64,000 bases of DNA from Poecilobothrus nobilitatus (taxonomy: Eukaryota > Arthropoda > Insecta > Diptera > Dolichopodidae): the NCBI GenBank assembly GCA_947095535.1, contig OX352772.1, positions 101,672,307 through 101,736,306 on the forward strand, read 5' to 3'. Positions 30,575 through 42,322 of this stretch are shown one piece after another; position 1 is the first letter of the stretch, and each line of letters opens with the position of its first letter. A program made the position numbers and the translations under genes. The notes beneath the pieces are model-generated. The model was not told the origin of the DNA, searched no databases, and saw only the letters and a program-made list of their open reading frames with translations.

Positions 30575-32830
30575 CATTATTGCGGTTACATTTCGTGTAT
30601 TAGTCGGTAAATATTAACGAATATTTTGCATATATTATGCTTCCAAAGGTTCGCGAGCTGCAAAACGGCGACATTTTTATTTAAAGCGAAGCGATTATAA
30701 AGTAACTTTTAAAAGAAAAATATGGGAAAAATGGAAAAATATATTTAAGAAAATATATATTTAATATATCGAGTACAAATCTAAATTTTCTATGTGATAA
30801 AGGAGACATAACATTTTTTTTTTTACTAATTTTAAAATTAACATTAAAATAAATAATGTACTCAGAAAAACAATTAATAATTTTTTTTTATTATTCTAAT
30901 TTCTAACCTCAAACTATTTAAAATTTTTGACAATTAATCAACAACAACGTTTGACACTTTTCATTCTTTTTAAAAGTAGAAACTTTTACTTTTTAAAACT
31001 TTAAAAAAAGTAGAAGTGCATACGTTTTTACCTATCAAAAATTAAAAAGTTTTTGTATAGCAAACAGAATACTTGCAAGACTTTTTAAAGTTTTAAAAGG
31101 TTTTAAAAATCAAACAGACCTATATATCTTTGTCAATTAGTACATAACACGATCATAGATATAATAAAATATAGATTGGCAGCTTCTCTTTCACTCTAAT
31201 GTATTTCATATTCAAGCATTTTCAGCCAAAAATTAACATATGTTTTACTCTAAAGTTAAAACAGCTGTTTAGATTTTGTACAATTTATGCGTAAAAGCAT
31301 ATAGAACAGTTTCTTCTAAAACCACATATGTACATTCACAGACCACAGTACTTGTATTTATTTAGATTTTAGTTAAGTAGTATGAAGTAGTAGCAGAACA
31401 AGAAGCAAGATTAAAAAATATAGATATTGATAATAAAAAATATAAAAAGAGAAAAGTACAGATTATAATTCCCATCGAATATATGGAAATATATATCTAT
31501 CTATATTTAAACCAGAAGATAACAAAACTGGATTAGAAAATTTTAGAAAAATTATTCGATATTATTGTGTTGTAAGTATTGAAATTTACGCTTTATTAAT
31601 TTTGAAATTAAGCATTTTTTTTTTTGATTCAGATACATGAACCAGTTATCGTCGTGTGGATAAATAATTGTCGTATGTTAAAAACTATAGTTTTGAGTAA
31701 AACGAAATCAAAGTTTGAAGCCCTGTATCTGGAAACTTATTTGGAAAATGTTTCCAATTTTGGAAATTTTTAGGTAACATGATTCATACCCTATAAAGTT
31801 TTGGGCGTTTTTTTTTAAATCTTCGAAATTTATAGTACGATTTAACAAAAACTTCAAAATGGGAATGTTGTATGTTAGTTTTTCGTGAGAAAATTTTTTT
31901 GCATAATACATACGACAGTTTGTTACTTAATATACAACAAATTAATTCCAAAATGTTAATAATAAATGTCGTATGTTAATATTGCTTAATAATAAATATT
32001 TTCATTTTCAGTGAATAAAATAACTTATAACATTGATTGTTAAACTCTGTATTTCTATGTTTTAGTTATATCTTAAAATATCTACACCTATTTTTATAAC
32101 TACTTGCTGGGTTATTAAAAAATACATTAAAAATAGTTTTTAAATATTAAATTTTATTTCAAAATTTTAGTAACCCAAATAATAATTAATATCATAAATT
32201 ATTGACTTCAGTTAAATTATTTCACAAAATTACTTCTTAGTACATATTTAATAGGTAGATAATACAAAAATAAAAAATATTTGGACTTTATAATATTTTC
32301 TAATTGTCTTAATCAATAAAAAACAAAATTGTTTTGTGCTTTGCAATATCTATACCAAATTCAAAATTAAATAAAAAATGAATTTTGACAAAACATAAGT
32401 TATTTATTCGTATTTCAATAATTATTTATAACATTATTAAATGAAATTTAAGAAATTTCATGAATAATGTTATTTCAAAATATAACAGATCCCGATCATG
32501 GATCAAAAGCATTCATAACGTTGCGATATAAAGGTTAAAAAAAAAATAATAAATCTGGTTCAATTAATATTTTAATATTTCAATTAAAACTATAAAAACC
32601 AAAATACTATATAGTAAAATAACTAAATATAAGAAATTATTCAACAACCATCAGTTAACAAAATTTTGATTAAAATAATCGTATATTTCGAATTCGTTAT
32701 AATCGTATACATATTATTATATTCTCGTATATTATTAATCTTATATTATTATAATCGAATATTATTATTATATTTATAAAATTAATAATTAAAAATGTTG
32801 ATACAGTATTTTTCATTCTAATTAGAATTT
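30575..32830 (+). repeat. Partial macrosatellite unit upstream of the DALRD3-like gene (R segment)
   Basis: Collinear with unit 1 positions about 36,941-39,187 with scattered differences (for example GTGTATTAGTCGG here, CGCGTATT(ATT)CGG in the units). The match ends at ATTAGAATTT (32,830): here the sequence continues TTAAAATTC, whereas in the array it jumps to CTTAATAAA. It is more diverged from the units than they are from each other, so it is the older flank copy. No gene was recognised in it. Confidence 0.88.
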
Positions 32831-34709
32831 TTAAAATTCATGATATTGCTTTATTTTGTTTTGAAATTGTTTGAATTTATTTAGAATAGTTATTTCCTAT
32901 TCTTAAAGTGGGTACCTACTTAATACTGAATATAGAAATATACCTACTTTTTAGAAATTAGTTGTTTTGGGATTTAATACACATGAATGATATTTTTATA
33001 ATTACATTTTTGACTAATAAAAAATCTAAATAATACCAAACAATTTAAATATGAAAAAAAACTGATTTAAAACGAAACATAAAGCTGAAAATGAAAAATA
33101 CTGTAATTTAATTGTTTGTTTAAAAATATAATACCTGGCGCAAAACTAACTATTTCTTCGACATCGTCAAATATTTCATTTGCCATAATTAAAAAGTAAA
33201 AAAAAAAAAGATTAATTTAAAAAAATAAATAAAACAAAAATTTTAATTTTACGTACTCAAGATTTTTTTTTGTAAAACTGGCGGCAGCGATTTAGCCATT
33301 ATGCTCGTCATTTAAACAAAAACAAATATGTACTAATTTACTTTTTTAAAAGTTTATTATCGTTTACATGTAATTTGCTATTAACATACGACAAATAAAT
33401 ATTAATATTTGAATATTTATGTGTGGTATGTTAAGACAACAATTTCTTATTATAACCTTGTATTCAAATGTTGTATGTTAAACATACGACAATTTATTAC
33501 TGGAAAGAGCAAACACATAGAAATGTTGTCGTATGTTGTATTTTTTAGGAACATACGACAAATTAATATTAAAGCTGTTATAAACTAACTACATACGACA
33601 ATTTAATATTGAATATCTAGCTAACGGTAGAATATATCGAAAAACGGACAACAGCATTTAAAAGAGCAAAAAAAATTACTTCAGAAACTTTCATAATGTA
33701 AAATTGTCCAAAATTCAACTTACGGCAATCATTTATACACACGACGATATATTAAACTAATTTGTTAGAGAAAACTTCATACTCCAGTTTTATGTATTCA
33801 GTGCTATGTGACATATTATTTTGATTTGACAAAATGAGATTCAATCCCATATTATCAACTTATAAAAATACTGTTCACCAATAAATTGTAACATTATTAC
33901 TTCTTTATTTAAAAGAACTTCCAAAAAATTGTTGATTCCCATATCTTATGAAACAAAAATTACAAAATATTAAAAAGGTACTATTATTACAGTTAAATAA
34001 AACCTAATGGTATTATATCTGAAAGGTAAAATATCTGATAAGGGTTATATGTAAGTTATTTATTTGTTAAATTGTTTTGAAAATACATTAATTTCTAATT
34101 TTTTTTTAACTAGAAAATATATATATATACATATATTTCATTAGAATGTTATTACAAAGAACAAGTCATGATTTCTAATAAGAGTTCATTGTCAATAATC
34201 AGAATTCAATTTTAAAACATCATTCAATATTAAATAATCAAACAAATTTTTATTTTACTTTGATTTCTGTAAATAAAAAAATTTAAAAAGCGCGAAAATT
34301 TCTTTTTGATGATGCAAAAACAGCTGTTACTCAAAAAGTGGCTGAAATTTTTTCGTTATGTTGCCTATCTATTAATATTATATCTATGAGTTAAACCAAT
34401 ATTTATTTTGATTCAAAATGGATTCAAAACTGGCTAACATATGGCTTTTAAGAATTTGAAAAATTTCATATGGCGGTAATAAAAACAAAAAATGGCGCTA
34501 TTTTTGACATTAGGTGGAAATACTTTGACTTTTCCATAATTTATGACAAAAAAAAAAATTTGTTCTAAGTCAACCACGTATGCATGCAAGTGTAAACAAA
34601 AACAGGGCTATGTACATACATATATGTTTAATAAGAAGTCATTTACTTTATTTGGTAATTGAGAATTTATTATTCATATGAAAATTTTAAAGCAGAGTAG
34701 GTTAACTCC
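32831..34709. other. Single-copy DNA upstream of the DALRD3-like gene
   Basis: AT-rich. It holds many copies of the word AACATACGACAA in both orientations (33,385-33,610), possible minus-strand short coding starts at 33,186 and 33,308, and no other clear feature. Confidence 0.5.
33135..33308 (-). CDS. Possible divergent short first exon(s)
   Basis: Minus-strand ATG at 33,308 gives MTSIMAKSLPPVLQKKIL followed by a GTACGT donor-like site; a second ATG at 33,186 gives MANEIFDDVEEIVSFAP followed by CAG|GTATTA, a good donor. Both are protein-like but too short to identify. If real, a gene is transcribed away from the DALRD3-like gene. No downstream exon was found. Confidence 0.25.
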
Positions 34710-36197
34710 ATGTTAATTGGAGAATTAAGAAAGCTTGTATTTGTTCAATTATTTGAGCAAATTCCTTCAATTACGGATGATTTATCTAATGTTATTAGAA
34801 AACAAACACACAACTTAGGAAAAAATGGTGATATCAGTTTTTCACTATTATGTGAAGGTTGGATAAACAAAACGTTACAAGAAGTATTTAATGTAGATAA
34901 AGAAAAATTTTTAAGAAAATGCATTTATTTAAAAGAAAAGAGTTTGGAATGGCCAATGCCTATTGAAAAAATTTGCTTTAATAATGAAAGATGCACATTA
35001 CATTTAAATAGGGTTATTGCTATGAAATGTGTTTTTAGTGAAATGTTAAAAAATTCTTATGGAAAAATTCATATGATCACAATTTTCGTGTTGTATTTTC
35101 TGACAGTGTTATTAAGGATATAACAAGTTGGAGATCTAATGAAATTGGGTTGACCATACAAAATGTTATTAATTTTTGTAAAATTAAAGAATTAAAATTT
35201 GATAAAAATTATTTAGATTTACACTTCTTAGTTAATGGTTCTAAAACAATGTAATAATGCAAATATTCTAGTTTATTGTGGAATTGTTATAGATAGAACA
35301 ACAAAGAAAAAATCCAACATAACTTTTGATGAATATTTTTGGTAAGATTTTAAGTATTGAAAATTGTTTTTGACTGATATGCAATTAATAGCTATTCACA
35401 TTATTGGATATGCAACTAATGCAATTAATAGCTATTCACATTTAACTGATATGCAATTAATAGCTATTCACAAATATGGAATTAGAATAAAAGAAAGCCA
35501 TTATTTTAAACAATTGTTAGACAAACTTGGAAGAGCTGCCGTTATAATAGATTTGGTAGATGTCAAACATACGAGTCCGGTACAAACTGTTAAAGATAAT
35601 AATGGCTGTTCAAAGGGTAAATAAATTTAGTATTATAATATTATTCAAAATTCCTTTTTTACATTAAGGGCAGCCTTTATTTTATACAATTGTGCTAGAA
35701 TTGAAACAATTTTGGAATCATTTAATGAAAAAGTAAAACAAGAATTTTATCCAGAGCTTCCACATTTGCTAGATGTTGATTTATCAAGTTTAATTGAAGA
35801 AGTATACCAATTTCTTTTACAATTCTAACTGTTAAATATAGTTATTTCATTTAATAGGAAGAGTGGGAATTGGTTTACAATTATCTAGTGATTTTTCCAG
35901 ATATGCTTGTAAGAGTTCTACAAGATTTGGAATATGGGAAATGTGCTCCATATCTATTACCTAAATTTTTAAATGGACTTGCATCTGTATTTAGTGTATA
36001 TTACAAAAGAGTAAAAATCTTATTGGTACATTTTTTTAAAAATAAGTTTATATTCTTAATAAAAAATTATGTTTTAGGATAATCGGAAGCATTTAATAAG
36101 TGCAATATTTGCTAGAATTTATCTGCTTAAAAGTGTTCATAAAATTTTTAAATTGTCTTTAAAATTTCTCGATATTAAAAGTATAAAAAAAATGTAA
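34710..36197 (+). CDS. DALRD3: DALRD3-like gene (DALR anticodon-binding domain protein), frames broken as read
   Basis: Five exons inferred: 34710-35341, about 35,425-35616, 35669-35801, 35858-36025, 36078-36197, with GT-AG introns. Motifs match DALRD3, an arginyl-tRNA-synthetase-like protein that supports 3-methylcytosine modification of tRNA-Arg with METTL2: CTLHLNRVIAMKCVFSEML in exon 1, ITFDEYF at its end, AAFILYNCARIETILESF in exon 3, EEWELVYNYLVIFPDMLVRV in exon 4 and SAIFARIYLLKSVHKIFKLS in exon 5, together forming the helical DALR domain. The known protein also has a longer N-terminus, not seen here. One-base frame changes occur near 35,063 (A run), near 35,255 (AAAACAA) and at the exon 2/3 junction (G run). 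A 28-nt word is repeated three times near 35,375-35,470. Either a decaying gene or indel errors in homopolymers. Confidence 0.78.
36078..36197 (+). CDS. Terminal exon of the DALRD3-like gene (reference copy for the array)
   Basis: Preceded by a TTATGTTTTAG acceptor, begins DNRKHLISAIFARIYLLK and ends SIKKM plus TAA after 39 codons. This matches the last segment of the DALR domain. The preceding exon ends in phase 0 at a GT donor (36026). The same exon, acceptor and stop recur in every unit of the array. Confidence 0.82.
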   Translation, partial: DNRKHLISAIFARIYLLKSVHKIFKLSLKFLDIKSIKKM

Positions 36198-36439
36198 AAT
36201 AAGTGAAATGCAATGGTTTAGACATTGCCTTGTTTTTATCAGACCAGTGGTGTTTCTCAAAAATATTGTAAATCATTGATTTTTCTTTTCAAAAGATATT
36301 ATTTCTGGCAATGTTTAGAGTAAAATCTAATTTACTAATATAGAAGGGTAGAATTTATTTTATTAATATCAGCCGCATTACAAAACTTTAACCATTTCAA
36401 TTATAAATTACTATATCCATTCTTCCACTTCAAATTCTA

Positions 36440-36559
36440 TCAGAAGTTGACGATATGATATCTTCGTATCAGTTGAAGTAAATCTGCATTTTTCCCTTGG
36501 AAAAATGTTCTAATTAGTACATTTTTTAAATCAATAGTAGCAAAAGAAGTAAACAGCAT
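36440..36559 (-). CDS. 39-codon minus-strand open frame in the unit, unknown
   Basis: Reads MLFTSFATIDLKNVLIRTFF, continuing QGKNADLLQLIRRYHI and a stop; the next frame continues with LLIEFEVEEWI and a stop. Recurs in all full units but is lost in unit 8 (deletion). It resembles the C-terminus of a protein gene convergent with DALRD3, broken by one frame change. No family recognised. Confidence 0.25.
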   Translation of the reverse strand: MLFTSFATIDLKNVLIRTFFQGKNADLLQLIRRYHIVNF

Positions 36560-39187
36560 ATTTATAAAAAAAAGCTGCAAAATAAAAAAATATAAATAAA
36601 ATACAACAGAATATACGAAACTAAAAACATAATTCTATTTAAAACTATATTGTATCTATGTGAGAATCATATACATATGTATATAGAATAAAAAAACAGC
36701 CACAGGAAAAAACAAGGAAATATATAAACAGTTGAAACATATATATATGTAAAAACATGTTTTGTCTTAATTTTATACATTTATGTACACATAACCTCAG
36801 GTTTTCGTTAAAAAAGTCAACTCTTCCTCAGAATGTCATTTGAGATATTTGACTTTTCGTTTTATTGGATATTAGCGCCATTGTGGAATGTTTAAATACT
36901 TGGAGCTTTTTTTTTAGGATAAGTTCACATGGGATGCAAAAATTATTGCGGTTACATTTCGCGTATTCGGTAAATATTAACGAATATTTTGCATATATTA
37001 TGCTTCCAAACGTTCGCGAGCTACAAAACGGCGACATTTTTATTTAAAGCAAAGCGATTATAAAGTAACTTTTAAAAGAAAAATAAGGGAAAACTGGAAA
37101 AATATATTTAAGAAAATATATATTTAATATATTGAGTACAAATCTAAATTTTCTATGTGATAAAGGAGACATAACATATTTTTTTTTATTAATTTTAAAA
37201 TTAACATTAAAATAAATAATGTACTCACAAAAACAATTAATAATTTTTTTATTATTCTAATTTCTAACCTTAAACTATTTAAAATTTTTGACAATTAATC
37301 AACAACAACGTTTGACACTTTTCATTCTTTTTGAAAGTAGAAAATTTTACTTTTTAAAACTTTAAAAAAAGTAGAAGTGCATACGTTTTTACCTATCAAA
37401 AATTAAAAAGTTTTTGTATAGCAAACAGAATACATACTTGCAAGACTTTTTAAAGTTTTAAAAGGTTTTAAAAATCAAACAGACCTATATATCTTTGTCA
37501 ATTAGTACATAACACGATCATAGATATAATAAAATATAGATTGGCAGCTTCTCTTTTACTCTAATGTATTTCATATTCAAGCATTTTCAGCCAAAAATTA
37601 ACATATGTTTTCCTTTAAAGTCAAAACAGCTGTTTAGATTTTGTACAATTTATGCGTAAAAGCATATAGAACAGTTTCTTCTAAAACCACATGTACATTC
37701 ACAGACCACAGTACTTGTATTTATTTAGATTTTAGTTAAGTAGTATGAAGTAGTAGCAGAACAAGAAGCAAGATTAAAAAATATAGATATTGATAATATA
37801 AAAAGAGAAAAGTACAGATTATAATTCCCATCGAATATATGGAAATATATATCTATCTATATTTAAACCAGAAGATAACAAAACTGGATTAGAGAATTTT
37901 AGAAAAATTATTCGATATTATTGTGTTGTAAGTATTGAAATTTACGCTTTATTAATTTTGAAATTAAGCATTTTTTTTTTGATTCAGATACATGATACAG
38001 TTATATCGTCGTGTTGATAAATGATTGTCGTATGTTAAAACTATAGTTTTGAGTAAAAGGAAATCAAAGTTTGAAGCCCTGTATCTCGAAACTTATTTGG
38101 AAAATGTTTCCAATTTTGGAAATTTTTAGGTACCATGATTCATACCCTATAAAGTTTTTGGTGTTTTTTTTTTAAATCTTCGAAATTTATAGTATGATTT
38201 AACAAAAACTTCAAAATGGGAATGTTGTATGTTAGTTTTTCGTGAGAAAATTTTTTTGCATAATACATACGACAGTTTGTTACTTAATATACAACAAATT
38301 AATTCCAAAATGTTAATAATAAATGTTGTATGTTAATATTGCTTAATAATAAATATTTTCATTTTCAGTGAATAAAATAACTTATAACATTGATTGTTAA
38401 ACTCTGTATTTCTATGTTTTAGTTTTATCTTAAAATATCTACACCTATTTTTATAACTACTTGCTGGGTTATTAAAAAATACATTAAAAATAGTTTTTAA
38501 ATATTAAATTTTATTTCAAAATTTTAGTAACCCAAATAATAATTAATATCATAAATTATTGACTTCAGTTAAATTATTTCACAAAATTACTTCTTAGTAC
38601 ATATTTAATAGGTAGATAATACAAAAATAAAAAATATTTGGACTTTATAATATTTTCTAATTGTCTTAATCAATAAAAAACAAAATTGTTTTGTGCTTTG
38701 CAATATCTATACCAAATTCAAAATTAAATAAAAAATGAATTTTGACAAAACATAAGTTATTTATTCGTATTTCAATAATTATTTATAACATTATTAAATG
38801 AAATTTAAGAAATTTCATGAATAATGTTATTTCAAAATATAACAGATCCCGATCATGGATCAAAAGCATTCATAACGTTGCGATATAAAGGTTAAAAAAA
38901 AAATAATAAATCTGGTTCAATTAATATTTTAATATTTCAATTAAAACTATAAAAACCAAAATACTATATAGTAAAATAACTAAATATAAGAAATTATTCA
39001 ACAACCATCAGTTAACAAAATTTTGATTAAAATAATCGTATATTTCGAATTCGTTATAATCGTAGACATATTATTATATTCTCGTATATTATTAATCTAA
39101 CATTATTATAATCGAATATTATTATTATATTTATAAAATTAATAATTAAAAATGTTGATACAGTATTTTTCATTCTAATTAGAATTT

Positions 39188-42100
39188 CTTAATAAAAAAT
39201 TATGTTTTAGGATAATCGGAAGCATTTAATAAGTGCAATATTTGCTAGAATTTATCTGCTTAAAAGTGTTCATAAAATTTTTAAATTGTCCTTAAAATTT
39301 CTCGATATTAAAAGTATAAAAAAAATGTAAAATAAGTGAAATGCAATGGTTTAAACATTGCCTTGTTTTTATCAGACCAGTGGTGTTTCTCAAAAATATT
39401 GTAAATCATAGATTTTTCTTTTCAAAAGATATTATTTCTGGCAATGTTTAGAGTAAAATCTAATTTAATAATATAGAAGGGTAGAATTTATTTTATTAAT
39501 ATCAGCCGCATTACAAAACTTTAACCATTTCAATTATAAATTACTATATCCATTCTTCCACTTCAAATTCTATCAGAAGTTGACGATATGATATCTTCGT
39601 ATCAGTTGAAGTAAATCTGCATTTTTCCCTTGGAAAAATGTTCTAATTAGTACATTTTTTAAATCAATAGTAGCAAAAGAAGTAAACAGCATATTTATAA
39701 AAAAAAGCTGCAAAATAAAAAAATATAAATAAAATACAACAGAATATACGAAACTAAAAACATAATTCTATTTAAAACTATATTGTATCTATGTGAGAAT
39801 CATATACATATGTATATAGAATAAAAAAACAGCCACAGGAAAAAACAAGGAAATATATAAACAGTTGAAACATATATATATGTAAAAACATGTTTTGTCT
39901 TAATTTTATACATTTATGTACACATAACCTCAGGTTTTCGTTAAAAAAGTCAACTCTTCCTCAGAATGTCATTTGAGATATTTGACTTTTCGTTTTATTG
40001 GATATTAGCGCCATTGTGGAATGTTTAAATACTTGGAGCTTTTTTTTTAGGATAAGTTCACATGGGATGCAAAAATTATTGCGGTTACATTTCGCGTATT
40101 ATTCGGTAAATATTAACGAATATTTTGCATATATTATGCTTCCAAACGTTCGCGAGCTACAAAACGGCGACATTTTTATTTAAAGCAAAGCGATTATAAA
40201 GTAACTTTTAAAAGAAAAATAAGGGAAAAATGGAAAAATATATTTAAGAAAATATATATTTAATATATTGAGTACAAATCTAAATTTTCTATGTGATAAA
40301 GGAGACATAACATATTTTTTTTTATTAATTTTAAAATTAACATTAAAATAAATAATGTACTCACAAAAACAATTAATAATTTTTTTATTATTCTAATTTC
40401 TAACCTCAAACTATTTAAAATTTTTGACAATTAATCAACAACAACGTTTGACACTTTTCATTCTTTTTGAAAGTAGAAAATTTTACTTTTTAAAACTTTA
40501 AAAAAAGTAGAATGCATACGTTTTTACCTATCAAAAATTAAAAAGTTTTTGTATAGCAAACAGAATACATACTTGCAAGACTTTTTAAAGTTTTAAAAGG
40601 TTTTAAAAATCAAACAGACCTATATATCTTTGTCAATTAGTACATAACACGATCATAGATATAATAAAATATAGATTGGCAGCTTCTCTTTTACTCTAAT
40701 GTATTTCATATTCAAGCATTTTCAGCCAAAAATTAACATATGTTTTCCTTTAAAGTCAAAACAGCTGTTTAGATTTTGTACAATTTATGCGTAAAAGCAT
40801 ATAGAACAGTTTCTTCTAAAACCACATGTACATTCACAGACCACAGTACTTGTATTTATTTAGATTTTAGTTAAGTAGTATGAAGTAGTAGCAGAACAAG
40901 AAGCAAGATTAAAAAATATAGATATTGATAATATAAAAAGAGAAAAGTACAGATTATAATTCCCATCGAATATATGGAAATATATATCTATCTATATTTA
41001 AACCAGAAGATAACAAAACTGGATTAGAGAATTTTAGAAAAATTATTCGATATTATTGTGTTGTAAGTATTGAAATTTACGCTTTATTAATTTTGAAATT
41101 AAGCATTTTTTTTTTGATTCAGATACATGAACCAGTTATATCGTCGTGTTGATAAATGATTGTCGTATGTTAAAACTATAGTTTTGAGTAAAACGAAATC
41201 AAAGTTTGAAGCCCTGTATCTCGAAACTTATTTGGAAAATGTTTCCAATTTTGGAAATTTTTAGGTACCATGATTCATACCCTATAAAGTTTTTGGTGTT
41301 TTTTTTTTAAATCTTCGAAATTTATAGTATGATTTAACAAAAACTTCAAAATGGGAATGTTGTATGTTAGTTTTTCGTGAGAAAATTTTTTTGCATAATA
41401 CATACGATAGTTTGTTACTTAATATACAACAAATTAATTCCAAAATGTTAATAATAAATGTTGTATGTTAATATTGCTTAATAATAAATATTTTCATTTT
41501 CAGTGAATAAAATAACTTATAACATTGATTGTTAAACTCTGTATTTCTATGTTTTAGTTTTATCTTAAAATATCTACACCTATTTTTATAACTACTTGCT
41601 GGGTTATTAAAAAATACATTAAAAATAGTTTTTAAATATTAAATTTTATTTCAAAATTTTAGTAACCCAAATAATAATTAATATCATAAATTATTGACTT
41701 CAGTTAAATTATTTCACAAAATTACTTCTTAGTACATATTTAATAGGTAGATAATACAAAAATAAAAAATATTTGGACTTTATAATATTTTCTAATTGTC
41801 TTAATCAATAAAAAACAAAATTGTTTTGTGCTTTGCAATATCTTTACCAAATTCAAAATTAAATAAAAAATGAATTTTGACAAAACATAAGTTATTTATT
41901 CGTATTTCAATAATTATTTATAACATTATTAAATGAAATTTAAGAAATTTCATGAATAATGTTATTTTAAAATATAACAGATCCCGATCATGGATCAAAA
42001 GCATTCATAACGTTGCGATATAAAGGTTAAAAAAAAAATAATAAATCTGGTTCAATTAATATTTTAATATTTCAATTAAAACTATAAAAACCAAAATACT

Positions 42101-42322
42101 ATATAGTAAAATAACTAAATATAAGAAATTATTCAACAACCATCAGTTAACAAAATTTTGATTAAAATAATCGTATATTTCGAATTCGTTATAATCGTAG
42201 ACATATTATTATATTCTCGTATATTATTAATCTAACATTATTATAATCGAATATTATTATTATATTTATAAAATTAATAATTAAAAATGTTGATACAGTA
42301 TTTTTCATTCTAATTAGAATTT
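39188..42322 (+). repeat. Array unit 2 (3135 bp), class B
   Basis: Exon copy 39211-39330. Diagnostic: GTCCTTAAAA, GGTTTAAACATTG, AGTAGAATGCATAC, ACATACGATAG, TTATTTTAAAATAT. Confidence 0.95.

Larger units (their letters stand above)
36055..39187 (+). repeat. Array unit 1 (3133 bp), class A
   Basis: Contains the native terminal exon 36078-36197. Diagnostic: CATTGATTT near 36,284, TTTACTAATATAG, CGCGTATTCGG (ATT missing), ACATGATACAG, AAAAGGAAATC. Confidence 0.95.

Noticed and set aside
31708..31911. 67-codon minus-strand frame (MYYAKKFSHEKL-)
   Set aside because: Low-complexity, not maintained across the array units because of substitutions and indels, no homology recognised.
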